Source: Malurus cyaneus samueli
Taxonomy: Eukaryota > Chordata > Aves > Passeriformes > Maluridae
Reading direction: 5' to 3'
DNA: 64,000 bases
NCBI GenBank assembly: GCA_009741485.1
Contig: CM019236.1
Span: 53,746,381 to 53,810,380, forward strand
Shown here: in pieces, positions 51,101 through 63,589 of the stretch
How positions within the stretch are numbered: position 1 is the stretch's first letter
How the letters are laid out: the number at the start of each line of letters is the position of its first letter
Program-made: the position numbers and the translations under genes
Notes under the pieces: model-generated
The model's input: only the letters and a program-made list of their open reading frames with translations
Told to the model about the DNA's origin: nothing
Databases searched by the model: none

Positions 51101-51343
51101 AATCTCTGTGCACTACTTTAAAACAGCCAATTAACTTACATTTCATACTGGCTTAAGCAAGCTGACCAAACTCAGTAACACTCCATCAGTCTTCATCTTG
51201 CACTCCAATTCTCTAAAGGTTAATGTATCATCCTCTTTATTGATTTCAATCCTTTCACTTGTTGATATGTTAATATATGTATTGGAAGTATATTTTAATT
51301 TCTTTCTCATTTCTTTAAGATGCAAAAGCATAATGCTCTTTAT
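45134..51343. other. Long unique AT-rich stretch, no gene seen
   Basis: About 6.2 kb without a recognisable repeat family, RNA gene or exon. Short A-runs occur near 47849-47860, 48696-48711 and 50910-50920, and T-runs near 45859-45868. Open frames (45713-45904, 45961-46215, 47995-48234, 50562-50765, all minus) are 60-84 codons and unrecognised. Confidence 0.5.
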
Positions 51344-51344
51344 G

Positions 51345-51471
51345 AAAAAAAAAAAAATCAGGGGAATAATTATTAGGATGATTACTCTTCCTTCCCTGCC
51401 TCCTTTTCTTTCTGCCTGCATTGAATTAAAAAAAAAAAAAAAAAATAAAAAAAAAAAAAAAAAAAAAAAAA
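51345..51471 (+). repeat. Long A-rich tracts
   Basis: A13 at 51345-51357, and an almost pure A tract with one T at 51428-51471 (44 bases). The 116-codon frames on both strands across this interval (51143-51493 and 51198-51548) are kept open by these tracts and are not genes. Confidence 0.95.
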
Positions 51472-51539
51472 GCTGTGTTCTGGAGAAAATCACAAGACAA
51501 GCCCATATTGTACCCTTCTCTTTTAGCTCATCACAATTT

Positions 51540-52090
51540 AATATGTAAATTTATTAGCTCTCACTTCATTTGAAAAGATCAATGTTATTTCAAGCAGCAG
51601 AAATACACTGAATGGAGATTTCATTTTAATTGGTCTTTATTTCCCACTAGTGGAGCTTGCAATTCTCATTAGTCCCCAGTCTTTTTTGGCTAGGAAAGCT
51701 TGCACATGCAAACGCTGATGAAACATGCATTTATCCTAATGGCAGTGAGTATTGGGGATTTCTGTGCATATAGGTCTCACATAGTTGTCTATACTGATGA
51801 ATGTCATTTTGAATGACATGTTGCAGCTCTCAGGTTGATTGGATGTGAGCCCAAGGGCATAGGTAGCAGGCAAAGATGATTTTACTAGGACAGTTTGCAT
51901 AACAAGCAACTGTCATCTCATTAGCAAGCATAGGCATTTTTGCCACATGCTGTTTAACACATCATCACACCTGTTCACACTTCATTGTCCCAAAAATTCA
52001 GTTAGGCAGCTTGTGGCTGGCTTTATTTTTTCATTTCTTACTGTGAGTTGGTTATTTGGTGCCAGATTCAGAGGTGTGAGATGGTGCAGT
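51540..52090. promoter_or_regulatory. Candidate conserved non-coding element
   Basis: A repeat-free stretch with balanced composition and few homopolymers. It contains a perfect inverted repeat, ATGTCATT / AATGACAT with a 3-base spacer, at 51801-51819, and octamer-like CATGCAAA near 51706. Proposed from texture only. Confidence 0.22.
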
Positions 52091-54269
52091 TAAGGGTTAA
52101 AAATATGATGTCCTGTGAATACTGCTCTGAGGGTTGGTATAGACCAGAATTATAGTTTGAATAATAACTTCCATCAGCGACTGTTTTATACCTCTTCCTA
52201 CTACCTGCTGTTCTTTTGGAAGCTGAATTACCTATCCTCATAACCTATAAAACTGACCACTTTACTAATGTTTGGATTGATATGTAATCTCTCTTCTTTT
52301 CCTCTTCTTGCTATAAAATGCACATTGAAGCCCCAGAGCAGGATTTTTCTACAGTAAGGAACTGAGGTTCCCCTCACTTTTTGCATAAGCCATTCTTGTG
52401 TCCATACCTTTACCATGGTAGCTCTCAGCCTGCACCAGCTTCATCCCTGGGCTACGTCCTGGTGGAAATCTGTCACCAGCAGATGCAGGGTTTTGTGCAC
52501 CAGTACACCAAACCCTGTAGCTTGCCAGCGCTGCTGAGGTGTCTGGACAGCCCGAGAGGGCACCCAAGGTTCGCCTGACCCCATAACTTAGTTGCTCTGT
52601 TGAGAAATATTCTCCATTTTCAGCCCTAAAGCCAAGAGAAAAATGAGGTACGGCAGATTAGATGAGCTGGGTCACAGAACTGGGTGGGTGGTAAGAAGGA
52701 AAACGTGCTGCAGTTGCGGCTGCACATTTGGAGAAGGTGGAAAGAAGGAAAATAAGGAGATGTGGGGAAAGGTTGATTTCACTAGTAAAGCAGATGGAGA
52801 GCGGCACAGAAGAAGAGAAGGGGGACCAGATGAAGCCAGCTTTGATAAATTGGAATTGCTCATCATCCACCTACTCAGTCAAGTTGTACTGCTTGTCCAA
52901 CTTGCCCTTTTCATTTGCTAGATGACTGTAATTGTGGAGGCAGCTGCACATACCTTCATTTCCTCAGAATAAACATGTTAACCACAGAAGGAGGAAGGAT
53001 AATGGTCTTCAGTGAGCTACATAAATTGAAGTATTTCTCCCAGTTTTTTTCTTGGAGTATATCTCTTGCTTGTGGAAAAAGCAAACTGTCCTCTTTACGT
53101 ATCTTGCAGTGTTCTGCCAGTGTAAAAATATGGATTCATTCAGTTCAATTGACTCTTTCATTTTTTCTGTTGAATGTATGTTACTCTGAGAGTGCTACAG
53201 TATCTCTGCATTTTGTCATGATTTATTGATTAATCAGTCAGAAAGAGAAAGCTTTAACTGAGTTTGGTGGATGAAACCTGGAACTTCCATCGCACTTGTA
53301 TAGAATGCAGCACCAGCCGCCTGTTGGTGCCTACCAAATGTACTTTGGTCCCTCTCAGTATGCTGATATTATCAAATAGAAAACAAAAGTATATAATTGC
53401 AAATGACTTGCATTTAAGATGCATAAAAACATGGCATTCTTAACCCTCTTGGCAAGCATCTGCCCCCTTCCTTTGTTAAAAGGGCCTGAAAAATGAGTCA
53501 CTTGCTGTCACTGTGACGATACAGTTATCGTACCCCAAACTGTGCTGGAGACTGAGACACGCACTTTTATTTCATAAAGAGGCATGCTTTATTTTTGTTT
53601 CACAGCCATCACAATATTTGCAGATTTGTTCCTTGCAAATATTTCTAGATAAATGGGGTTTAGTTTTTAATGAGATATCTGTGAGGTATCCTTTGTCCTC
53701 AGCCAGGAATGATTTGAAGAACACAACTCTTTCAGTTTCTTTTCATATGGGCTTTTCATTACAGGAGACTCAGGGATGACCATCAAAACAGATCAAGGAA
53801 CCCAGTTATTGCTCACATGTTGTGCACCACAGACTCTTTCCGCACATTTTCAAATGGAAGTTGGATGCGTTTTCTTTCACGGTTAAGACTAGCGTTTCCG
53901 AAATGCACATTACATTTTTTGTTCACTTGTCTTCTTACTGGTTCAGCAGGAGTTTGGTGCTTCTAGAATGAGGGTGAAAGACTGAAATTCGGTTACTGAC
54001 TGCAGTCCTCATTTAGAAGGAGTTGAGCCCCTGCCATAACTTCAAGATGAATAAAAGATAAATAGAGGATCTAGAGCGGTTTCTGCTTGCTACAGGGGTC
54101 CTACAGTGTTGCTAGCTGCTGCTTCACAATGCTCTGTAAACCCTTCTGCTCTTCCTAAGGATGATATAGCTCTCTATGTTACAAAAGAAACAAAAAAAAA
54201 TACCCAACCAAACCCACCAAAACAAATCAATTCCTCAAGTACAAAATATGACTACATGCAGAAAGATGC
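52091..54269. other. Unique DNA with two GC-richer patches, no gene seen
   Basis: A GC-richer patch at about 52380-52580 and a purine-rich patch at about 52640-52830 each keep several frames open for 60-92 codons, but on both strands and without recognisable domains. The rest is unique DNA with no exon recognised. Confidence 0.45.
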
Positions 54270-54790
54270 CCTACCTAGAATAGGGTAAAACAGCTTGAAC
54301 AATGCCCTGTTTGCAAAGCTGCCTACGGTGAACGTAGAAGCGGAGGTCATGAGCATTTTGGAGTTGGATAATACTGAGAACAATCTGACTCATAAACCCC
54401 AAAGTTAAACATCCTGATAGTGAGATGAAGATGTGGCAGATATGGTAAAGTACATGGACCAAGGAAGAAATAGGTGACACTATTAATAACTTATCTAAAG
54501 AGATAAGGTGACATTACTAATAACTTATCTGCTGAGCTGACAGACCTGGTCTAGAGACATCTGACTCACTGTCTATCATTTTATACTATAAAAGCCCAAT
54601 CCCACCTTTTAAAGGAGGGATTTTCCAGCACCTTGGAGTATGTGTGAAGATTTCTTCCTTAAATGGGGATGTTCCTCAAGATTACTTCTTGTGACTGTCC
54701 ACTCATTAGTATGCAATAAACATCAATCTCTACTTAATAATTGGCTTTACTAGCTTTAATAAAATTGCTTTAATATAATTACTTCAATAT
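54270..54790 (+). mobile_element. Possible solo LTR, unclassified
   Basis: TATAAAAG at 54587-54594 is followed 121 bases later by AATAAA at 54715-54720, then 'catcaatctctactta'. This U3-TATA-R-polyA layout is seen in short retroviral LTRs. The flanks are not recognisable as LTR ends, no TG...CA boundary with a target-site duplication is clear, and no family was identified. A fortuitous combination is quite possible. Confidence 0.3.
54472..54530 (+). repeat. 34-bp tandem duplication, two copies
   Basis: AGGTGACACTATTAATAAC-ttatct at 54472-54496 recurs as AGGTGACATTACTAATAAC-ttatct at 54506-54530, with two mismatches and a 34-base period. Confidence 0.85.
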
Positions 54791-56399
54791 TGCTTCAAAA
54801 TGGTGCATTATGCTATACTAGTAGATATAGCTCCTATACTCTGTAGTAAAAAATTTTGATAAAGATATTTTTGTCAAATCACTATCATGATAAGTATTTG
54901 CATACATATATCTGGTTTGCCATCCTTAAGCCTGTGGGAGAAAGTTGTATGAAGGTTCAAACTCATCTCTGGAATTCCTTACACTTAAGCCATTAACAGT
55001 CTGGGGCTATGATTGGATCCTTAAGTTGCACCTAAGCTTCTCTCTGAAGAGGAGTTTAGAAACTCCTCTGAACCTTTCTGAACCTTGTGACTCAGCAGAA
55101 GGGCTTTTCTGATAAACTTTATCTGAGAAACCCACTCTGTCCATGACACTGCAATACTCATTTATTGCAAAACAGAATAAAATGAACAAGACAGTATATT
55201 TCCTACCTCTGATCTACTGGTTGGGTAGCCTAAAGGACTTGAGATCAAAGAAAATTCATCACTTCTTTTGTTATTAGGAAAATATGAGTGTTTCAGGAAA
55301 GGCTCTTAGAGCTCATTTTTCTTAGCAATATCCTGCTCTTTAAGTGTGTATGAAGGCAGTTGTTAAACTATTGTGTCCAAACTCATGCATACTCCAATGT
55401 GTCACACTATTATTCCATTGGGACTGGCATAAAGGCACTGCCATAAGACTCTTCCATTTTATGCTTCTTTTACACTCGTTGGTTGTCCTCACCCTTGGTT
55501 CTTACCTGCTGGCCAGTCCTTAGGAACCTCAGCTTCTCTTTTACCACAGGTACATAGTATTAGCTTGGATTCTCTGTTTCATAATTCACACAGGTGCAAT
55601 GAAAACTCTGCTGATTGTGAGGAGAGGGCAGTACTGTTTGTGAAGAAGCAGAGTCCACAGCACATTAGAAATGATACATATATTCATTGTGTGATTGTTA
55701 CAGCCACTCCGGAAAGGAACAAATCTCCCATATGAGCTCTTGCTGATGTCACTGCCTTGGAAACACCTCTCAAAATTGCATTTGGTACCTCTTTGTGTGC
55801 AGCTGGGCTCACTCCACAGAGTCATCTTGAAGGTATAAGCCATGGTCACAGGAGTGGATTATACTTCATATTGTAAAAATATGATAGACAAATACATCTA
55901 AATATGGTATCTGTTTCTGTAGAAAATTCAGGGGAGGTTTGAAGGAATTTTTGGTGTTGTCTTTCTTTCTTCTCCATGTCTTCACAGAGCTTCACTTTTA
56001 AAGCACTACATTTAACAATTAACTGGCATTAATTTCTTCTCAGTTTTACTCTCAGAAATACTGTTAGATAATAATATTCCTGTGCAGTAGCCCTCATGTT
56101 GTCTGTTTTAAACTTCTCCCTTGCAGTCAGTGTGGTTCAAAAGTATATTGACAGCTGCAGGGAAAGAAAATTGCTTCTCATGGAGATCAAATTCTCTTAT
56201 GGGATCAAGTGCTAGAAAAACAACCACTGTGAAGTCACACATACAGAAACAAAGAACATAGGATATTTTTATAAAAAGCAGTAGTACATTTCTTTATAAG
56301 TGTCTCTGATAGTGGTCTCAATGCAATGCTACTGCCAAAAGCACTTCTTGTGCTTGGGAATTACGAGGAGTAATGTCTCTTTATCTGCAAGGAACACAA
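54791..56399. other. Unique AT-rich DNA, no gene seen
   Basis: No repeat family or exon recognised. The 87-codon minus frame at 55586-55849 has no recognisable domain. Confidence 0.5.
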
Positions 56400-56915
56400 C
56401 AAATGAAACTGCTCTTAGAATACTGCACCCAATTCTAGCTTGCATGCTTTAGAAGTGTTCTTTAAAAATTGAGAAGATATGAAAAGAGGCAACAAAAATA
56501 TCTTTGTGGAATATAAATTCATGTGACAATTCAGCAAAAGGAGACTGAGAGATGACTTGGTCGTACAGCTTAAATATTCCCATTGAAGGAGAGAAATAAA
56601 TTTTAAGTGTTCTTTCATCTAGCAGAGAAGAAAACAAGAATCAGTGGCTGGAAGTCAAAGACAGTAAGTTACATGATTTGAAATAAGTGATATCTAGTTT
56701 TCTTTTTTAAAGGTGAGGCTGTTAAACTCTTGAAGCATTCATGAACTGTCGAGATGTTACTGTATGCACAGGAAAAACTTTCTAGGAAATATAGTTAGAG
56801 TGAACATAAATTATGCTCTAACCAAATATAAGTTAATGAGCTCAATTCAAAACTAAGTAGATGAAATTTAAGAAGTTCTAATGATCCCTCTGGCCTCAAT
56901 CTCTGTAAATTTTGA
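56400..56915 (+). mobile_element. Old CR1/L3-like LINE 3' end
   Basis: Blocks appear in the order of the ancient amniote CR1 (L3-like) 3' region: 'gaatactgcacccaattct', 'agaggcaacaaaaat', 'aaaaggagactgagagatgacttgg', 'gttctttcatctagcagagaag', 'aacaagaatcagtggctggaagtcaaagac', 'aggtgaggctgttaaactcttgaagc', 'gaaaaactttctaggaaatatag', 'ctcaattcaaaactaagtagatgaaatt' and finally 'tctaatgatccctctggcctcaatctctg' at the 3' end. It differs in subfamily and orientation from the other CR1 pieces in the window. It is heavily diverged and has no coding capacity. Confidence 0.75.
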
Positions 56916-58799
56916 GTGCTAATTAAGTAACCATTTTTCCTGAGCAAGGTCTTCAGTATCTAACCACAAAGTAAGAACTCGTAATTTCTTATTGCCCTCT
57001 AGAAAAGATATTTGTCTGACATGGGTAACTGTATGCTGGCATGTTAGAGAATTTGCATAGCTGTTCAACACATGAAGTCTTTGTAAGAACACCTCTTTTC
57101 TAAGAAATAAAATGAAAAGCACTTGCCACTTGAAAATTCTAAGAATGTGATTTGAATGCCATTGGGGGATGTTCTCTCACATTTTATATTACAGGAGTCA
57201 AATGTGTAGCCCAGGAACTGCACTTGTGTTATGTTTGGTTTAGAAAACTGAATATAGATCCCTCAGGCAGTGTTTTTTGAGGCAATCCCATGTGAGACAG
57301 AGCAGTGGTGGAAAAGCAAAGCAAAAGCTCTTTTCTGACAGATCCTCTCCAGACAAGTTTTTTCAACAGATAGGAGAAAAGGAGAGTCTATGTTTAGCTT
57401 CCAAACCAAAATCAGATTGCTCTGTAGTTTTCAGGCTGTTTGGCTAAGCCACTTTCTTTCCCACAGAGAAACACTCATAAAGCTCATGTGGTTTATTTGA
57501 GGAGTAGTGTGGAAAACATTGAACATCTGTCTCCTATCTTCTGACAGTCTGTGTAAAGATGTATTTCAACAAAATGTATTGCAAAATTCATGATCTCAAC
57601 TTGAGCTATTTTATGCTGGCTATATCTGTGCAGAGAGGAATAAGTATGAGAGGAGAGTAATTTTCTTTTTAAATGATCTTGTTTTCAATTAGCCTTTGGG
57701 AGACCTCCCCTATGTACTAACATCAGTGCTTTTTCCTAACATGTCAAAATGACTCACTGCATTGAAAACTTAGGGATGCAATTTGAAGTGGCACATGATC
57801 TTGAGAAGCTCCACAATAAAGGGGGCTAAGGCAGGGCACATTCATTGAGATTTCACTGAAAAATGAAGAGTGTTTCTAATTTTGAACAAAAATCCTCAGT
57901 CTGGGGTACCATGACAAGAGATTTTTGTAGGTAATTAGCATTTTCCTCTAATTTTTTTTTGTTTTTTTCTTATTAAGGTATTCTGTACCTTTGAAATGAT
58001 GAGTTCGGATTTATCATGTTCAAATCATGTAAGAATGAAAAAAAAATCAGAGATGGAAATGTCATTTCTACTTGACTTAATTTATGCTTTTTGTCTGCCC
58101 TGCTTTCTTTTTGTAACCACTTACCTGCAGCTATTGGGTCACTGGAGTGCCTTGTATTGCAGTTCAGTGGCGCATTTTAAGAGCTAAACCAGGATTTTTT
58201 TTCAATGGGCTTCCCAGTTTAAAGACTGTATTCAAGACTGCACAGAATGAACTTTCAAGGCAGCACAAGTTCAAATTACTGCAATAATGGATCATCTGAA
58301 AATGTGTAAATCAAATTACTTTTTATTTTTGGAACTCTTAATGCCTTTGCCATTGTAAAAGTACACCCCTGCAAGAATAAGTTGTGCTTTATTTTGCTGG
58401 TAAGACTCCTTCTCCTGCTAAATTCCCAGAGTGGGATTTCGTTCTACTAGAACAATAGGGATGTGATGACAACGCAGAGATGGTGGCTTTGGTTCAATAT
58501 TAAAAATAGTAGAAAATATATCTCTGATTGTCCTAAGCATGTTGGAGCATCCAATTCCGCAGGAATATATGATGGTTTGGTGTATTTGCTGATGTGCCAA
58601 GTCATGAGAATAAGCTGTGATTTCTTATGACTTCCATTATCTTTTTCTTCCTCTCTTGTCCACAGGGTGCTCTTGGCTGGAGGCAAAGCTCAAGCATTAG
58701 CTCCCAGGATTTTCTGTAAACACATATGGTTTTCATAGTGATATTTTAGGATGAGATCATCATAGTGGCAAAAGCATTGCACAAAATCTTCCTTGTCAC
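56916..58799. other. Unique AT-rich DNA, no gene seen
   Basis: No repeat family or exon recognised. Frames of 60-79 codons at 56919-57122, 57996-58187, 58418-58600 and 58447-58686 lack recognisable domains. Confidence 0.5.
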
Positions 58800-59330
58800 T
58801 AAACATACCGTAAAATGTGGATGATTTCAGAGCAGGCAAGCAATTAAAGGAAAAAATGGTGAGCTATTTTTAAACGTCTGGATTTTAATTTTCAGTTTCT
58901 TGTCTGCTATTTTAGCAGCCAAGACTGGAAGGTAGCAATTGCAATGCTCGTTTAAATGATGTGCTTTAAAACAGCTGGCAATTGACTTTAACTGTAATTA
59001 TTGGCTTCTTACCAGTATTTGCAGCTGTATAGTTAAAACTGGTGCTTTAAACCTCATTTTTGGCATTTATCTATATTGTTATATTACTTTCCTAATTATC
59101 TTTTCATCATTTTTATTTAGATCTTGCTCTGAGATATAATTACTCAAACCCAAAAATTCTCCATGGATTGATTTCCATAAATTACAAATATGTCATGTGT
59201 TATTTTACCAGACAAAAGGTCAGCAAGCCAATTTCGTTCCCCTATTAGAGAATTTGCTAGGGATTGTACAATGACCCTCTGCAAAAATCTGGCTTGGCTG
59301 ATGTAAATCTTTTCTTCTATTCCAATGCTT
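58800..59330. promoter_or_regulatory. Candidate conserved non-coding element
   Basis: A repeat-free stretch with several homeodomain-type ATTA cores and CAATTG/CAGCTG E-box-like words, and with no long homopolymer. Proposed from texture only. Confidence 0.2.
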
Positions 59331-59739
59331 TGTCTGATTGTGGAACAGAACTAAAAACCCTGTCAAAAAAAAAAAAAGCATTCAAAGTTTTTTTGCAGTT
59401 CCTAATGGACATGGAGTGACTGTCAATGACTAACCTTTGCAATAACTGGTGAAATACGAGCGCACACACAATTGTTTTGAGAGATCAGTGGCACAGATTG
59501 ATAATCCTCTTTTAAAACATTTTAAATCTGCTCTGGTTATTACTCTGTTGTTATCTGCTGAAAGCTTGGATTCACTGGAAGGAAATCGGTCATGTGAGTG
59601 AGGAATTCAGGATCAGACCCTGTAGAGACAGAAAATTATTTTCCTTTCAGCTGATTAAAATATCTTTGAATACAAGGACTAGGTTGAGAGGATATGAGTT
59701 TAGAAAGAATAAATTTGATGTTCAGGCACTGGAATGGGA
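59331..59739. other. Unique DNA with a short A-run, no gene seen
   Basis: An A13 run lies near 59365-59377. Nothing else was recognised. Confidence 0.5.
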
Positions 59740-60215
59740 TTCAATTTCCCATTCTGCCACTCAGCACCTCAGCTCTGAGCTCTCCTGCTGCTGGATAGAT
59801 AATAGCACACATTCATCCCTGCATTTAGTACGTGCATGTACCTTGCCTTGCACAGTGTGCTGCTGATCTTGTCAGCTGAATGCACTGATATAATACAAGT
59901 GACAGCACTGATAGCAATAATAGTGGGGAGCAGGGCTGACAGACCTAGAGAGGGGCAGAGCCTCCAGAGGGAGGGGTCCCCTCTAGCAGTTGCCCTTTGC
60001 TCTTGCTGCCAGCAAGAGACAGGCAGCAATGTCAGACATGAATGAGAAGAGGGTGAAGGTACACTGTGAAGGCTCCCAGCGTGAGCATCTGTGTCTCCCC
60101 AGAGCCTGGGTGTGACACAGCCACATGCAAACTCAGTGTTGATCTCCTTCCCTTTTTCCAGCCTTGGGCTCCTTGTCCCTGCTACCCCCCGGGCTGAGCT
60201 GGGCATCAGAGTCAC
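59740..60215. other. GC-richer stretch, unrecognised
   Basis: Composition is clearly richer in G and C than its surroundings. A minus-strand frame stays open for about 148 codons (60215 to 59769), while plus-strand frames are open over 59594-59866 and 59836-60045. Openness on both strands reflects base composition as much as coding. No protein domain is recognisable, and there is no dense run of CG dinucleotides of the kind expected of a CpG-island promoter. An unannotated non-coding exon or an old repeat remains possible. Confidence 0.3.
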
Positions 60216-63200
60216 AATGTCAAGGTAAAATGACCATGCAGGTCACAGACAGTTAAACAATGAGTCGTGGTGTTCATGCCATTAAACTATCTTTTTAAAA
60301 ATTTCTAATTAAAATACACTGCACTGTTCGCAGAAAGATTTCTACTATTTCTCTCATCAGCCCTTTAGCACTTAAAAGCTTCCTTTGTTTTATAAAAAGC
60401 TGAGATGCTGATACAAAATTACAATATTAATTGGTATAATAGCTGGATGGTAAAAATTGTGTGTCACTGACAATCCTGTCTTCATGGCTTGAGTTCTGAG
60501 ATTAAAGTCCTGCAGTGCAGATCAAAGTGCCAAAATGAGCCCAGTGGTGGAGCGGCTCCTAGTTGGAGAGCTTTAAAAACCACGTCTTGCTCTGAGTGAC
60601 AACTGATAAAAATGTTTTCTCATGCCCCAGAAGCCTGACATTGTCAGAGGTCTAAAGGATGGAGCTGTGTTAGTGTTACAGACCTGAGCTTGGCCCTGCA
60701 ATTGCTGCTGTAACAAGCAAGCTGTGAGGCTGCCTCTGACGCCTCTTTGTCTTCCCTGCTCTAGTGAATCTTTCATGTGCTTTTCACCCTGATTTTCCTC
60801 CCTCCTCACTGCTTTACTAATTAAAATTCTAATCACTCTGACAGCCAGAGCTAGGGGGAAAAAAAAATCATTCTTCCATGCTGCAGAAGGTAATTTCAAG
60901 GTGTTTTAGCTGCCAAAGAAACGAATGGAAATTAGACAAAGAAACTGGTTGTCAGAAGGGGGTGAGTTAGCTGCTGTGCGCCCTTCTACTATAATAAAAT
61001 ATTAAACTTCTAAAGAAAAAAAGTAAAACAGGATTCATCCTATACATTATTGCCATATATTTAGAGATAATATAACCTAATTTAGCTTTCTGAATAGGGA
61101 AAGCTTTTGTGTCTGTTTATTAACAGCAGAATGATTTACTTACCTTGTAGTGAACGCAATGTCAAACATTTAACTTGGTTTGATGTGTGATTGCTGATGG
61201 TATGTATTACTTGCTTTTGCAGGCTGTGGTTAAGAATATTAATTTAAAATGTACAGCAGCCTGCAGACACTTATTTAAAATGAGAAATAGTCACAGTGCT
61301 GTGTGGTTCATGCTGCAGATATTGTGATATTAGAATTTATAAAATGTGGAATATTATTGTGGTCAAATCTCACCATCTGCTCACAAACATTTTTCTGCCT
61401 TCATAGAGGCAATTTTTAGACCTTCATATTTCTTCAAAGAGTATGTTTTTGTTTAATGCAGTTTAATAACACACAGTTGTTTTAAGATGCAAAAAAACCC
61501 CTGTGGTCTCTATTGTGCAAATATATGGACTAAATACAATGTCTCAAGAGTTTGCAGCAATGCAGTTTAAATAAACACTGCATCAGCTTTTAGCTACTGC
61601 TCAAACTAAATCCAAAGCTTACTGAGATATCAACAAATACATGGGTCATTTCTGTTGCTCAGTTTTGTCTCAGTCGAGTCAGAGGGTTTTACAGAGTCAA
61701 ATCCCATGATATTTAGAAACAGAGTGTTTTTTACCTGTTTGAACTTTTTTCTTCAGCCTCAGGATGAAATAGGACAAGGGAGATGATCATACTTTGAGTA
61801 TTGGGACTGCATTTTACTCTGCTCTTTGTGTCAGACCTGAATTTGGACAATGTGGAAATGCTTCTGCAACCCCAGCCTTGCAACCAGAACAGCCACAGAA
61901 TTTTGTCTTTCTGCTTTGCATCTCTAGAAGCTTGCAAGGGTGGGTGTTTCAGGAAACACATATCCTTTTCCTGATCATCCTCCCAACCTTTTCATAAATG
62001 CAACATGACAGAATTGTAACACTTTCTTCTGCTATTTTGACAAGTCTTCAACAACTTTGCTAAAGTCCATCATTTGTCTTTTGCCGATGGATGAAGAAAA
62101 TCCTCTACTGAAAGCCATTTCCTTTTTCTTGTTGCTCCCACAAAACTTTCTTTGTGTGAGATTTAAAAGCAGATGTGGCTCCCAGTTTTATCTTGAAAAT
62201 GCCAACTGACTAGTGGACCTTTCCCTTCTGGAAAGAATACTGTGTGATTGAGGCAATGCTTGCTTGCTATAATCACATTTTAAAAGCCCTCAGGAGACTT
62301 TCGTCCAAATCCAGCTAGTTACACTTGAACAGTTCACTCAGCCAGATGAAATTTTACCACAGCTACATGGTTGAACATATTCTTAATCAAGAAGCAGCAG
62401 TCATTGAATGTACAATATATAGTGGTACTGAAAAGGGAATTGTTCTTCATTCTGCACAACAAACCTTTCATTTCTGAAGCTTTTTCATTTTGATTGAAAA
62501 AAAAAAGAAAAAATCTTGTGTGTAATCCTTCGTTCCACCCCCCCCAGGATGAAATTAAGCCGTACCTGAAAAAATGCAAACCTCAGACAGTTTTTTCTTT
62601 TCACATTAATTTATACTTTTCAGTTCATACTTTTTCTTCGCTGTACCTGATTTTTCTTAACACAACATATGAAAAAATGGGCATGAATATGTGTGCAGAG
62701 GAGGAATTGGGAAAATGAAAAAATTTAGTGATTCAAACCTGCTTGTTTTTAAATGACAGTGCTAACATTGACACAAGATTTATTTTACTTGGAGAGCTGC
62801 TGATCCTGCCCTTACATGCAGGTTTTACAGAATGAATGTGTGCAGTTATCTCTGAAAATGTCACCTAACAGTCAGTGTTAAAACTGTGTGGGAAGGGTTT
62901 AGATCATACATTTTTGAGGAACCAACACTATAAGTCAATAAAAAAATCTGTGGGTGGGAGACAGTGACGTGTCTTTTGGTGAAAATTACTGAATTAAAAA
63001 AAAAAAAAAAGGTTATTTGAATTAGCTGTAATTTAGGAAAGTTCTTATTTGGACTGATCTGATTCATGCACAGTGAGTAAAATTTGTCATTTACATTACA
63101 ATAAAAAGCAAGAATGACAAACAATGAGCTGTGGTGTTCACCTGACTCACCTCTGATATTACAGTTCCTTCCTTTAACAATAAACTTACAAATTTAAACA

Positions 63201-63589
63201 ATAAAATTTGCCTCTGAAATCAAATAATGAATCCTACTTAAAGAATGTTGGTGTTTATTATGCAAAATTAAGTTTTTAAGAGAATAATTATTTACCAGCA
63301 TTACCTTCTTGACATTCTCACCAATGTGATATGGGTGTTGTGGACAACTGATGTCAACTCAAAAATTTATTGCAATAAATCAGGTTCTAAGGTGTAAATC
63401 TGGCATTTTATTTTCATATATATATCAAATGAGGATACATTTATCTTATGGATATCAAAAACATAGTGTGTTAAGCCTTTAAAGTATAGCTACATCTTAA
63501 ATGTCAATTGAATAAAAGTGATGGAATCCTTTGCTTGGGAAAACGAAGGGTTTAGACTCACTGTGGGAAAGGAGGGAAAATAGCCCAGG
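60216..63589. other. Unique AT-rich DNA, no gene seen
   Basis: No repeat family or exon recognised. An A-run lies at about 62998-63011 and a C8 run at about 62538-62546. The 108-codon minus frame at 60573-60899 has no recognisable domain. Confidence 0.5.

Noticed and set aside
51143..51548. 116-codon open frames on both strands
   Set aside because: They are held open by long A tracts, giving lysine or phenylalanine runs, and have no other protein character.
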